Of a stretch of DNA of 64,000 nucleotides, positions 44,127 through 53,263 are shown one piece after another (position 1 is the stretch's first letter; each line of letters opens with the position of its first letter). The position numbers and the translations under genes are program-made. The notes under the pieces are model-generated. The model searched no databases, had not been told where the DNA came from, and saw nothing but the letters and a program-made list of their open reading frames with translations. The stretch comes from an uncultured Eubacteriales bacterium (GTDB taxonomy: Bacteria > Bacillota > Clostridia > Peptostreptococcales > Anaerovoracaceae), in contig CADABZ010000002.1 of the NCBI GenBank assembly GCA_902786355.1, positions 112,699 to 176,698 on the forward strand, in the 5' to 3' direction.

Positions 44127-45335
44127 ATGAAGAGGAGTCCGGACGGACCGAGTTCAATGAAGTCCGTAGGAATAGCATATGGAAAATGCAAGGGGACCAT
44201 TAAGAGGATCCTGGGGCATGCTTATTATGCTGCAAAGCTTCTGCCTGTGCTGAGACCGGCCGGAACAGATAAGGACAGCATCTTTGTTATGGTCTACTCT
44301 CTGCACGGAGGGGGCGCTGAGAGGGTTGCCGCCAATCTTGCGAACGGACTGAGCGAGACTTATCATGTGGTCATGTTCTGTTTCAGAAAGAAAAGCAAAG
44401 AATATCCGCTGGAAGAGGGGGTCGAAAAAGTATATATACCAACCAGACTGTACGGCACGATCGAAGAGCGGCAGAAGATGATGGAGAGCTATGTAAGGAC
44501 ATATAAGAAAGTCCGGAAACCGGCTGCGGCTATATCGTTTATGTATTCCATGAACCGGATGAATGTACATACGGCAAGCGGGGAGACGGTTATATGCTCT
44601 GAAAGAAACTATCCTGTAAAGAGAGAGCCTGAACACATGGAGGAGATAGCCTCATTATACAGAGAAGCTGATCATGTGGTGTTTCAGTCTTCGACGGTGC
44701 GGGACCTTTTCGATGAAGAAACCGCATCTCACAGCAGCATAATACTGAATCCGGTCAGTGTGTCATGTCTCAGAAAGGAAAAGACAGCTCGCCGCATAGT
44801 CAATATAGGAAGACTGAACCCGCAGAAGAATCAGGCAATGCTGATCAGAGCTTTTGCGGACTTCCATGCCGCGCACTCAGATTATAAGCTTTCGATCTAC
44901 GGAGAAGGAGATCTGTATGACGAGCTTGAGGCCCTTGCGGAATCGCTTGGTGTTTCCGGGAGCGTTATTTTACACGGCAATGTGGAAAACATCCATGAGG
45001 CAGCATCGGACTGCGAGATGTTCGTGCTGTCCAGCGATTATGAGGGTCTGTCGAATGCCCTTCTCGAATGCATGATGATGGGTATGCCTTGCATATCTAC
45101 AAGATGCCCGGGCTCGGCCGATGTAATACAAAACGGAGAAAACGGCATATTGACCGATGTCGGAAGTGAAGAGCAGCTTTCTTCCGCCATGGCCCTTCTT
45201 GCCGATAACGCCGGACTGAGGGAGTCGCTCGGAAGAGCGGCGAGGATAACGGCAGAGAATTTCAGACAGGAAATAATAACACGCCAATGGGCCGATCTCA
45301 TCGGGAATCTAAGGAGGGCCTCAGATGATAAATGA
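44127..45335 (+). CDS. GT4 family glycosyltransferase
   Basis: A 402-residue GT-B enzyme. ATG 44127 has GGGAGA about 9 bases upstream; the frame stays open back to 44058, but that region lies within the previous gene. A basic lead of about 48 residues precedes the first strand (FVMVYSLHGGGAERVAANL). The C-terminal half has IVNIGRLNPQKNQAMLIRAF and VLSSDYEGLSNALLECMMMG. A close relative of the enzyme at 39564. Overlaps the ABC ATPase gene by 11 bases. Confidence 0.9.
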   Translation: MKRSPDGPSSMKSVGIAYGKCKGTIKRILGHAYYAAKLLPVLRPAGTDKDSIFVMVYSLHGGGAERVAANLANGLSETYHVVMFCFRKKSKEYPLEEGVEKVYIPTRLYGTIEERQKMMESYVRTYKKVRKPAAAISFMYSMNRMNVHTASGETVICSERNYPVKREPEHMEEIASLYREADHVVFQSSTVRDLFDEETASHSSIILNPVSVSCLRKEKTARRIVNIGRLNPQKNQAMLIRAFADFHAAHSDYKLSIYGEGDLYDELEALAESLGVSGSVILHGNVENIHEAASDCEMFVLSSDYEGLSNALLECMMMGMPCISTRCPGSADVIQNGENGILTDVGSEEQLSSAMALLADNAGLRESLGRAARITAENFRQEIITRQWADLIGNLRRASDDK

Positions 45336-46617
45336 TGCGGACCGTCCGATTGCAATACAGATATCGGGTGTTGACAAAATCTACAGGATAGGGGAAGTCG
45401 GCAGAGGGACACTGCAGGCAGATCTGCAGTCCTGGTGGGCACGAAAGCGCGGCCGCGAGGATCCCAACAGTATCATCGGAGAGCCGGAGCGTAAGTACGG
45501 CGACCTTTTCTATGCTCTGAAAGGCATAGATCTTACTGTGCATCAGGGTGAGCGTCTTGGCCTGATAGGCGGCAACGGCGCGGGCAAAAGCACTCTTTTG
45601 AAGCTGATCTCAAGAGTAACGGCTCCTACCGCGGGCACGATCGATCTGTACGGCAGGGTCACTTCCATGCTTGAGGTTGGCACGGGCTTCCATGGCGAGA
45701 TGACCGGGCTGGAGAATATATATCTTAACGGCACAATATTGGGGATGAGCAAGAGGGAGATCGATGATGTGCTCGAGAAGATAATCGATTTTTCCGAGGT
45801 TCGCGAATTCATCAACACGCCGGTGAAGAGATACTCAAGCGGAATGTACGTAAAACTGGCATTTTCTGTGGCTGCTCACCTTGACAGTGAGATCGTGATC
45901 ATGGATGAGGTGCTTGCTGTCGGTGATATCGCCTTTCAGCAGAAGTGCATAGACCGTATGATGAGTGCGGCAACAGATGAGAACAGGACGATCCTGTATG
46001 TCAGCCATAACATGAATACAGTAAGGCAGCTGTGCGAGCGCTGCGTAGTGCTCGATCAGGGAAAGATCATATATGACGGAGATACGGAGGAAGCCATCAG
46101 ATTCTATAGTGAACATCTGACGCGAAGCAGAGGCATGGCCGGCGATCTCAGCTCATATGTGAGAAGGAACAGAGGCCTTAGCGGCAAGTGCGTCGCAGAG
46201 CAGATCCTTACAGATGAAGAAGCTCTTAAGATGGATGAGTCGCTGAGATTTCTGGTCAGAGTGAGAGCATATGAGGAACTTGACGGCGTCCGTATCAGGC
46301 TTGTTGTATCAAACTCATCCGGAACAATAGTGGGAATGGCATATTCTGATGCATGCTGCCTGAACGAAGGAAGCAGCGAGATAAGCTGCGAGCTGGACAC
46401 ATCAGGGCTTGCGCCTGATGCGTATGCATGTGATGTAGCGATCTTCGGATACGAGGATAATGTTCAGGTCAGACATGATTTCATAAGCAAAGTACTTGTC
46501 TTCAGAATAGAAGAGAATTACAGGTATTTCGGACAGACATGGAAGACCAGAGCCTGGGGAAATACAAGACTTGGAAGCATAAGGATCACAGAGGTAAAGC
46601 CTGATGAGCAGAAGTGA
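45325..46617 (+). CDS. polysaccharide ABC exporter ATPase (Wzt-like) with C-terminal binding domain
   Basis: A 430-residue protein. The nucleotide-binding domain (about 1-260) has Walker A GGNGAGKST (about 82-90), the Y-S-S-G-M signature, VIMDEVLAVGD as Walker B, and the switch His in VSHNM. The FHGEMTGLENIYLNG region is typical of Wzt/TagH. Residues about 265-430 form a beta-sandwich domain like the Wzt C-terminal module that recognises the chain end of the polymer before export. Its permease partner is encoded at 49012, after a lyase and a methyltransferase gene. It powers export of the finished glycan. Confidence 0.93.
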   Translation: MINDADRPIAIQISGVDKIYRIGEVGRGTLQADLQSWWARKRGREDPNSIIGEPERKYGDLFYALKGIDLTVHQGERLGLIGGNGAGKSTLLKLISRVTAPTAGTIDLYGRVTSMLEVGTGFHGEMTGLENIYLNGTILGMSKREIDDVLEKIIDFSEVREFINTPVKRYSSGMYVKLAFSVAAHLDSEIVIMDEVLAVGDIAFQQKCIDRMMSAATDENRTILYVSHNMNTVRQLCERCVVLDQGKIIYDGDTEEAIRFYSEHLTRSRGMAGDLSSYVRRNRGLSGKCVAEQILTDEEALKMDESLRFLVRVRAYEELDGVRIRLVVSNSSGTIVGMAYSDACCLNEGSSEISCELDTSGLAPDAYACDVAIFGYEDNVQVRHDFISKVLVFRIEENYRYFGQTWKTRAWGNTRLGSIRITEVKPDEQK

Positions 46618-48352
46618 CTGGGACAGACATATAGAATGGAAAAGCGCAGTGCTCTGGAACAGACAGTATAATAGCGCTGAGGATGTGAAGAACAAGGGGT
46701 CTTCTCTTGGGGTCTCGCGGGAAATGTTCATCGCAGAGGCCGGAGATGATATGATCCGTGTGAGCATGGTGCCCGGAGCGGGCAAAGTGACCGACACGGG
46801 ATACGATCAGTTCGCCTGCTGTGCTGCAGAAGTGCCGGCGGGGTATGATGTGAGGATCTCAGCAGAAATAAAAGCTGTCATTTCCGGCGGCGGCAACAGC
46901 AATCAGGAAGCATGGGGCATATTCATACGGGATACGCTGGCTCGTGATCCGGAAACAGGATATCCATATTCGAACATGGCTCTCGCAGGGGCCTTCAGAG
47001 GAAGAGCAGATCTGTTCGTCAGAGAGGGTATCGATGCTGAGAGTATAGAGCAAGTGTACAATCATTCCCTTGTTCCGGCAGACAGTGAAAGAGCCTTTTC
47101 GAAGTTCAGGGACGTTCCGGGAAAATTCAGGATAGAACTGGCAAAACTGGGCGGATGCATAAGAGCCGATATCATCGATGAAGACGGAAACCACCTGCTG
47201 CGAAGGGAGGAAGGAAGTCCGGATGAATTCGTATCGGCAGAAGACGGCGGAGTCATGATGCGCATCAGCGCAGACACATTCCTCAAAAGAGAACCTTCAC
47301 GCTTCTACATAGGATTCATGGCTGCACGCGGCAATGATATATCGATAGATACCGATACAATCAATGTAGAGCTGATACTGCAGGAGCAGTCAGAGAACGG
47401 ATATATATACGCGTCTCCTGATGGAAGCTGCAGCGGGAATGGCAGGCAGTCTGCTCCGTTTGATATCCGTACTGCCATCAGACAGGATCGCGATATCTTT
47501 CTTCTGCCTGGAGTATACACACTGAATGAAGACCTGATCATAGAAAAAAAGATAAGCGGAACAGAATCTTCAAGGAGGCGGATGAGTTCTGAAGCTGCGG
47601 TCCTGGATTTCTGCGGAAGGGATGCTTCTCTGATCCTCGAGGCAGACTACTGGGATATCGAAGGACTGACTGTTACAGGTGGAATGGGATTTCAGATCCG
47701 GGGAAGCCATAACAGAATAAAGCACTGCACTGCACATCACAACAGAGAAACGGGTATCCTTATCAGGCACAGATATAACGATGGGCCAGTATCAGAATGG
47801 CCGGCCTTCAATCTGATCGAGGACTGCCTCTCGTACTGCAACCGTGATATATCAGAAAACAATGCCGATGGTTTTGCCTGCAAGGTATCGGCAGGAGAAG
47901 GTAACAGCTTCGTCAGATGCAGATCATACCTTAACAGCGATGACGGATTTGATCTGTTCTCCAAGAACAGAAAGACGGGTGCTGTCAGCCTGACAGACTG
48001 CGAGGCGGTCATGAATGGCTATAAGTGCGGCCCGGACGGCGATCCTGTGACGACCGGAGGCAACGGCAACGGGTTCAAGCTCGGAGGAAGCGGGATCAGC
48101 GTCAGACACAGAGTGAAAAACTGCTCTGCCTATGATAACAGAAGATATGGATTTACCAGCAATTCCAACCCAGTGATGATTCTTGAGAACTGCTCGGCAG
48201 CAGATAATGTCAGAGGAAACTACTCGTTTTATTTTACCGGCCCTGCTGTGACCCCTGAGTGGATAATGACATCCTGTACAGAAGGGGACGATGCCGGATA
48301 CAGCAGGCAGCACTGGCTTGAAGAACATCCTGAACTGAACTTAAAACCGTGA
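46604..48352 (+). CDS. PL9-like right-handed beta-helix polysaccharide lyase
   Basis: A 582-residue protein overlapping the Wzt gene by 14 bases. The N-terminal half (1-260) is a beta-sandwich region resembling carbohydrate-binding modules found in bacterial lyases. The C-terminal half is a right-handed beta helix that opens with YASPDGSCSGNG and IFLLPGVYT. It carries ENNADGFACK (Lys427 as candidate catalytic base) and YLNSDDGFDLF, which match the calcium-binding Asp cluster and catalytic Lys of polysaccharide lyase family 9. PL9 enzymes cleave galacturonate-type polymers by beta-elimination. No signal peptide is seen, so it may act inside the cell or at the exporter. With UDP-galacturonate genes in the same operon, it may trim the polymer made here. 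Confidence 0.82.
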   Translation: MSRSDWDRHIEWKSAVLWNRQYNSAEDVKNKGSSLGVSREMFIAEAGDDMIRVSMVPGAGKVTDTGYDQFACCAAEVPAGYDVRISAEIKAVISGGGNSNQEAWGIFIRDTLARDPETGYPYSNMALAGAFRGRADLFVREGIDAESIEQVYNHSLVPADSERAFSKFRDVPGKFRIELAKLGGCIRADIIDEDGNHLLRREEGSPDEFVSAEDGGVMMRISADTFLKREPSRFYIGFMAARGNDISIDTDTINVELILQEQSENGYIYASPDGSCSGNGRQSAPFDIRTAIRQDRDIFLLPGVYTLNEDLIIEKKISGTESSRRRMSSEAAVLDFCGRDASLILEADYWDIEGLTVTGGMGFQIRGSHNRIKHCTAHHNRETGILIRHRYNDGPVSEWPAFNLIEDCLSYCNRDISENNADGFACKVSAGEGNSFVRCRSYLNSDDGFDLFSKNRKTGAVSLTDCEAVMNGYKCGPDGDPVTTGGNGNGFKLGGSGISVRHRVKNCSAYDNRRYGFTSNSNPVMILENCSAADNVRGNYSFYFTGPAVTPEWIMTSCTEGDDAGYSRQHWLEEHPELNLKP

Positions 48353-48366
48353 AGGCTGAGGTTATT

Positions 48367-49011
48367 ATGGAACGAAATGCATCAGCACAGAGAATAAGAA
48401 CTGATAGAATCAGGAAAAAAAGTGAAGACTACTTTGATAAGGTAGCGGCAACCAACATGAAGATACCCGAACCGGTCAGGTGTTACGAGTGTGTGCTTGA
48501 CAGACTCGGGGAATGCCCGGGCGGAAAGCTTCTCGATATCGGATGCGGCACCGGAATCATGCTGGCAGATATTTCAGAGAAATTCGGGGAGAGATTTTCT
48601 CTGCATGGTCTGGATCTTTCCGGCGAAAGCCTGAAGATTGCAGGAGAAAAATGCGGCGGAGCGGCAGAGCTGACGAAAGGAGATTCAGAAAATCTTCCAT
48701 ATGAAGAGGGCAGCTTTGACATCCTTCTGTGCATGCACAGTTTTCATCACTATCCGCATCCGATCAAGTCTCTTCGCGAGATGCTGAGGGTACTTGTGCC
48801 GGGAGGTGTACTCTTTCTTGTCGAGAACGATCATGCTGCTTTCAGGCGAGCCAGAAAAAATGTCAGACAGATCCTGCTCAGATACCCGGGCGGGGATATA
48901 CGAATGTATTCACAGAAGAGCCTTGCCGCTCTCGTTAAGATGGCGGGCTTCACTATAGAGGAACAGGAAAATATTGCGAATCACTCGCAGATACTCGTGT
49001 GCAGAAAATAG
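48367..49011 (+). CDS. class I SAM-dependent methyltransferase
   Basis: A 214-residue enzyme; ATG 48367 follows CTGAGG, and a GTG at 48349 overlapping the previous stop is an alternative. The SAM motif LLDIGCGTGIMLADI, then GLDLSGESL, GDSENLPYEEGSFDILL and RVLVPGGVLFLVE place it in the Methyltransf_11 group. It lies between the Wzt ATPase/lyase and the permease gene. In O-antigen systems such as E. coli O8/O9a a methyl or phosphomethyl cap marks chain ends for the Wzt C-terminal domain; the same role is a fair guess here. The acceptor is unknown. Confidence 0.87.
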   Translation: MERNASAQRIRTDRIRKKSEDYFDKVAATNMKIPEPVRCYECVLDRLGECPGGKLLDIGCGTGIMLADISEKFGERFSLHGLDLSGESLKIAGEKCGGAAELTKGDSENLPYEEGSFDILLCMHSFHHYPHPIKSLREMLRVLVPGGVLFLVENDHAAFRRARKNVRQILLRYPGGDIRMYSQKSLAALVKMAGFTIEEQENIANHSQILVCRK

Positions 49012-49863
49012 ATGGATAAAAGGACAGAGCATCACACCCATATAACGGCGGACCGGAGTCCCATGAGCATGAACCTCGGAGAGGTATGGCGCTACAGGGA
49101 TCTGATTATGCTGTTCACAAAAAGATCTTTCAAGCTGATGTACAAGCAGACCGTGCTCGGACCTCTGTGGATCGTTATAAGTCCTCTTCTCACCAGCATC
49201 ATCTATACTGTCATTTTCGGAGGTATCGCCGGCCTGAGCACCAATGGCGTCCCGAAATTCCTGTTTTACCTGTGCAGCCATTCTCTGTGGGTGTTTTTCG
49301 CTGACTGTCTTAACAAGAACGCGTCTGCATTCCTGACAAATGCGAACATCTTCAGCAAGGTATATTTCCCGAGGCTCACTATACCTGTGTCCAACGTCAT
49401 CACATCAGGCATACAGTTTCTGATCCATTCCTGCCTTGTGGCAGTTCTGATCATCTGGAGCACCATCAGAGGAGATGTTCATCCTGAATGGAAACTTCTG
49501 CCGCTGCTGATACCGCTCCTGCTGTTTACGGCAATGATGGGCCTGGGCCTTGGCATACTGGTATCGAGCGTGACAACAAAATACAGGGACCTCTCGTTCC
49601 TGGTAGGATTCGGGCTGTCCCTGTGGATGTATTCGACTCCGGTGATATACCCTCTCTCGCAGGTAACGGGAGGGATGATGCGAAAGATGCTTATATGGAA
49701 TCCGATGACGGCTCCGATGGAGCTCTTCCGTCTGATCATGCTTGGCAAGGGAGATGTGCTGATACAATCAGTGATATCCACGGTCATCTTCGCTGCCGCA
49801 GCCTTCGCCGCAGGCGTGATGGTCTTCAACAGAGTAGAGCGGAGCTTCATAGATACGGTATAA
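49012..49863 (+). CDS. polysaccharide ABC exporter permease (Wzm-like)
   Basis: A 283-residue ABC-2 permease with six membrane helices. It shows the family opening LFTKRSFKLMYKQTVLGPLW, which contains the amphipathic interface helix, plus SLWVFFADCLNKNASAF and NPMTAPMELFRLIMLG. The start codon directly follows the methyltransferase stop. With the Wzt-like ATPase at 45325 it forms the transporter that moves the lipid-linked or finished glycan to the outer face. It ends the + strand run; the next gene is on the opposite strand. Confidence 0.93.
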   Translation: MDKRTEHHTHITADRSPMSMNLGEVWRYRDLIMLFTKRSFKLMYKQTVLGPLWIVISPLLTSIIYTVIFGGIAGLSTNGVPKFLFYLCSHSLWVFFADCLNKNASAFLTNANIFSKVYFPRLTIPVSNVITSGIQFLIHSCLVAVLIIWSTIRGDVHPEWKLLPLLIPLLLFTAMMGLGLGILVSSVTTKYRDLSFLVGFGLSLWMYSTPVIYPLSQVTGGMMRKMLIWNPMTAPMELFRLIMLGKGDVLIQSVISTVIFAAAAFAAGVMVFNRVERSFIDTV

Positions 49864-49885
49864 CAGACGCCTGCTGCCACGGAAG

Positions 49886-50878
49886 TCAGAAGCTTTTGAC
49901 TGCATCTGCGATTATCTGCATCTCTTCTTCTCCGTAGCGCTGGTCTACAGGGAGAGGCAGGATGTTCGCAGACCATTCGTATTCAAGACTGTCCTTCGGC
50001 ATTTTATCGATAAGATAAGTCCAGTTGGTAGGAACGAATATCTTCTTCGAAGCAAGGTATTTTCTGAGGGCGACTCCGCCCTCGTGATAATACGGATAAG
50101 CAAAAGGACACTCAGGCATATGCTTTATGAAGGGGTTTCTGCCTGAAGCTGCCTGCTCACCGGCAGCCGGATCGGTCCCCGTGAGCAGCCTGCTGAGAGT
50201 GATATAGTTAGAGCATCTCTTCTCGCGGACATGATCGTAGTCAATTCCCCTGAGAATATTCTGCGTAAACGCCGACATCTGTCTCGGGATCTCAGACGCA
50301 AAAGTGTCAGAGACCGCGAGCATTTTTTTATAGTAAGCCCCGGCGTTCTCCTCAAGGCGGCCGGTCAGATGCCTTATCCTGTCACCGGAATGATCCTCCG
50401 GCAGATCTGCTGCTGAGGCTGCTATATCTGAAGCGACATACGCCCCGTCGCTGAGGCCGAAGTACTTCCTCGCTGTGTATATGGTATGGACACCGCTGAC
50501 AGGTTTGTCGTAAAATGCCTGTGCGTTGTCGACGATGACATTAGGGTAACGGCTGCGCCATAAGCAGATCTCGTCATATGTCAGCTGGCCGTAGAAGCTG
50601 ACAAGATAGAGGATATCGCTGCTGCAAGGGGCACCTTCGCTTCCCCATACCGGCTGCAGATCCTCGTCAAGGCGATATCTGACTACGTTGAATCCTGCAG
50701 ACTCAGCACTGTCAGGGACTGATCTGCAGATGTATTCAGGGATATAGACTCTGCTGTGCGGAATATTCTCAAGGAGCCATACGAAAGCCGTGCGTCCGAG
50801 ATTGAGATGGTGAAGATCCGGATAGAGTTCGGATCCCTGCATGTGTTCAAGCTCCATATATCCGCCGATTTCCTTCAT
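49886..50878 (-). CDS. DegT/DnrJ-like PLP-dependent aminotransferase
   Basis: A 330-residue protein, a little short for DegT enzymes (about 370). NLGRTAFVWLLENIP gives the N-terminal substrate helix, NVIVDNAQAFYDKP the PLP-ring-stacking region (the family has E/DDAAQ), and TARKYFGLSDGAYV the Lys that should bind PLP. It ends in VPTNWTYLIDKMP and LPVDQRYGEEEMQ, typical of sugar aminotransferases. AAAGGA lies about 9 bases before the start. It is the only minus-strand gene in the glycan region and lies back-to-back with the promoter of the next operon. Could aminate a nucleotide sugar for the surface glycan; substrate unknown. Confidence 0.8.
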   Translation of the reverse strand: MKEIGGYMELEHMQGSELYPDLHHLNLGRTAFVWLLENIPHSRVYIPEYICRSVPDSAESAGFNVVRYRLDEDLQPVWGSEGAPCSSDILYLVSFYGQLTYDEICLWRSRYPNVIVDNAQAFYDKPVSGVHTIYTARKYFGLSDGAYVASDIAASAADLPEDHSGDRIRHLTGRLEENAGAYYKKMLAVSDTFASEIPRQMSAFTQNILRGIDYDHVREKRCSNYITLSRLLTGTDPAAGEQAASGRNPFIKHMPECPFAYPYYHEGGVALRKYLASKKIFVPTNWTYLIDKMPKDSLEYEWSANILPLPVDQRYGEEEMQIIADAVKSF

Positions 50879-50977
50879 AGCCGTGATTCCTTTCTGCTGT
50901 CTGTATTATGCTCATAGTGACCGGTTCCTCCTGCGAAGACTCCGCAGACGGAACATAAGCACTAATAGCTTGCCTTC

Positions 50978-51006
50978 TTGTAGATGCATCGCAGTTGCGA
51001 TATAAT
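50978..51006 (+). promoter_or_regulatory. sigma-A promoter of the 51048-59289 operon
   Basis: TTGTAG (50978-50983), a 17-base spacer and a consensus TATAAT (51001-51006). The predicted start of transcription is near 51013, so the GT2 gene cannot use the upstream ATG at 51015 and must begin at 51048. Confidence 0.78.
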
Positions 51007-51047
51007 TATACGAAATGTCAGTAATTTTAAGAAGGAGTTCGTTATCA

Positions 51048-51983
51048 ATGCTTGTATCAATAATAATACCATGTTACTACTCTGAGAAGACGATTGGCAA
51101 GGTCGTCGACATGGTTACAGAGGAATTCAACAACAACGAAGGCTACGAATGTGAATTCGTACTCGTTAACGACGGCTCGACTGACGGCACATTCAATGAG
51201 ATAGTAAAACTCAACAGGAAATACCCTAATGTACGCGGTATCAACCTGATGAGAAATTTCGGACAGCACAATGCCATCATGGCAGCGCTGCGCTATACCA
51301 GAGGCGACTATGTGCTGGGAATGGATGATGACATGCAGACCCATCCGTCCCAGATATTCAAGCTAATCCACAAGATCGAAGAAGGTTATGACCTTGTATA
51401 CGGCATATATCCTGAGGTCAAGAACGGGCCGATCAAAAATCTGACCAGCATCATCAACAGGAAGACCTCGAGGATCATGCTGAGCAGGCCTAAGGAGATA
51501 GAGTCAAGCAATTTCTGGATCATAACCAGAGCGGTCAGAGATGAAGTAATCAAGTTCGATACTTTCAATCCTTATGTCGATGCGGTGTTCTACAGAGTTA
51601 CCAATAATATAGGCATGGTTCCGGTAGAGCATTTTAAGAGAGAGTACGGACATTCGGGATACACATTCAGGAAGCTTCTGAAGCTGTGGATGGCATACTG
51701 GAATTTCTCCGTGATACCTCTGAGAGTTTCTTTCTTCGTGGGAATATTCTCCTTCATAGCAGGACTTGTATTTACTGTAGCTATAATAATCAACAAGATA
51801 ATCTACCCGAACCTCCCTGTCGGCTGGTCGTCCACAATGTGCGTGATCACCCTGCTGTTCGGAGTAGTGCTCATGGTGCTCGGTATCGTAGGGGAGTATC
51901 TGGGCAAGATAATACTGATACTTAACAAGACACCGCAATTTGTCATACGGGACACTGTGGGCATCGATGAGCCTGAGAAATAA
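51048..51983 (+). CDS. GtrB-like GT2 glycosyltransferase with two membrane helices
   Basis: A 311-residue protein; AAGAAGGAG lies 11 bases upstream of ATG 51048. The GT-A domain has IIIPCYYSEKTIGKV, VNDGSTDGTFNEI, a MDDDMQTHPSQI metal/donor motif, and GIYPEVKNGP. Two C-terminal membrane helices (about 222-245 and 257-285) anchor it. It most likely makes an undecaprenyl-phosphate-linked sugar. Downstream genes encode a two-part SMR-like flippase and ATP-grasp ligases, so the lipid-linked sugar may be modified before or after flipping, as in the ArnC/ArnEF system (analogy). Confidence 0.92.
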   Translation: MLVSIIIPCYYSEKTIGKVVDMVTEEFNNNEGYECEFVLVNDGSTDGTFNEIVKLNRKYPNVRGINLMRNFGQHNAIMAALRYTRGDYVLGMDDDMQTHPSQIFKLIHKIEEGYDLVYGIYPEVKNGPIKNLTSIINRKTSRIMLSRPKEIESSNFWIITRAVRDEVIKFDTFNPYVDAVFYRVTNNIGMVPVEHFKREYGHSGYTFRKLLKLWMAYWNFSVIPLRVSFFVGIFSFIAGLVFTVAIIINKIIYPNLPVGWSSTMCVITLLFGVVLMVLGIVGEYLGKIILILNKTPQFVIRDTVGIDEPEK

Positions 51984-52051
51984 GCGGTATCGGCATAGAC
52001 ACAGGCAGGAGCAGGAAGCCTGTGGACAAGAAACACTGAGAGGTAGATTTT

Positions 52052-53263
52052 ATGGATAAAATCATGATACTTGGAGCCAGCGTATATCAGGTACCTCTGA
52101 TCAGGACCGCCAAGCGTATGGGCCTGTATACTGTAGTATCAAGTATGCCGGGAGCATATCCCGGTTTTGATTATGCTGACAAAGCATACTATGTCAATAC
52201 TGTAGACAAGGAAGCCATACTGGACATATGCCGCAAAGAAGGCATCAGCGGGATCTGCACTTCCGGAACAGATGTAGCTGTTGCGACCATCGGTTATGTC
52301 AACGACCAGATGGGACTTTCCGGCATCAGCGAGGAAGCGGCCAATAAGGCATGCGACAAGTTCCGGATGAAGGAGGCTTTCGCAGAAGGCAATGTTGCAG
52401 CTTCAAGATATGTCCGCGTCACAAGCCTTGACGAAGCATACGAAGCTGCTGAGAAGATCGGCTATCCCGTCGTTGTAAAATGCGTGGACAGCTCTGGAAG
52501 CCGCGGGATCAACGTAGTCGACCGCCGCGAGGATCTTAAGGGAGCCTATGACGAAGCCGTAAGGTATTCCCGCAAGGATTATGTCCTCATCGAGAGCAAA
52601 CTGAGCGGACATGAGATCGGTGTGGACGGAATGGTAGTGAATGGCGAGCTTATTCTGCTCGCTCCGCATGAGAAATTCACATACAAGTTCAGAGGCGCAA
52701 CTATGCCTGCGGGGCACGCTTTCCCATATAAGTGTTCTGACAAGGTGTATAACGAGATCGCTGAGCAGATCACCCGCGCGACCAACTCGCTTGGGATCGA
52801 CAACACAGCTTTCAACTCTGATGTGTTTATAGACGGAGATGATGTATACATCATCGAGATGGGCGGCCGCGCCGGAGCGACATGTATACCTGAGCTCATA
52901 TCCATCTACTATGGATTTGATTTCTACGAGCAGATGATCAACAACGCTCTCGGAAAACCTGTCGTGATGCCGGAAGGCGCTGAAAGGGTGCCTTGCATGG
53001 CAAAACTCCTCATGAGTCCGGTCGACGGAACGCTGACATATATAGATGAAGAGAAGCTCGACGCTATCAGGGATGAGGGCGTCACAGTCAAACTCGATTA
53101 TGGTGTCGGGAATAACATCGAGAAGATGTACAACGGAACGACAAGGATCGGGCATGTCATCGCGAAGGCGGATGACGAGAGCGCATTTGACAGGATCAAG
53201 GACCGCGTATACAGCGCGATGTATGTAGACGGCAGATCTCTGGAGGAATTATGGAGAGAATGA
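52052..53263 (+). CDS. ATP-grasp ligase (carbamoyl-phosphate-synthase-like)
   Basis: A 403-residue soluble enzyme with GAGAGGT upstream. The pre-ATP-grasp Rossmann fold opens with IMILGASVYQVPLIRTAKRMG. The ATP-grasp core has GYPVVVKCVDSSGSRGINVV (nucleotide-binding Lys), DYVLIESKLSGHEIGVDGMV, and DVYIIEMGGRAGATCIPELI (metal-binding Glu/Asn-like residues). It activates a carboxylate with ATP and joins it to an amine or thiol. Its neighbours suggest an amino acid or acyl group attached to a sugar carrier. It overlaps the next gene by 13 bases. Confidence 0.88.
   Translation: MDKIMILGASVYQVPLIRTAKRMGLYTVVSSMPGAYPGFDYADKAYYVNTVDKEAILDICRKEGISGICTSGTDVAVATIGYVNDQMGLSGISEEAANKACDKFRMKEAFAEGNVAASRYVRVTSLDEAYEAAEKIGYPVVVKCVDSSGSRGINVVDRREDLKGAYDEAVRYSRKDYVLIESKLSGHEIGVDGMVVNGELILLAPHEKFTYKFRGATMPAGHAFPYKCSDKVYNEIAEQITRATNSLGIDNTAFNSDVFIDGDDVYIIEMGGRAGATCIPELISIYYGFDFYEQMINNALGKPVVMPEGAERVPCMAKLLMSPVDGTLTYIDEEKLDAIRDEGVTVKLDYGVGNNIEKMYNGTTRIGHVIAKADDESAFDRIKDRVYSAMYVDGRSLEELWRE

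Noticed and set aside
52403-53155. 250-codon open frame on the minus strand
   Set aside because: Antisense to the first ATP-grasp gene; translation has no domain signature.
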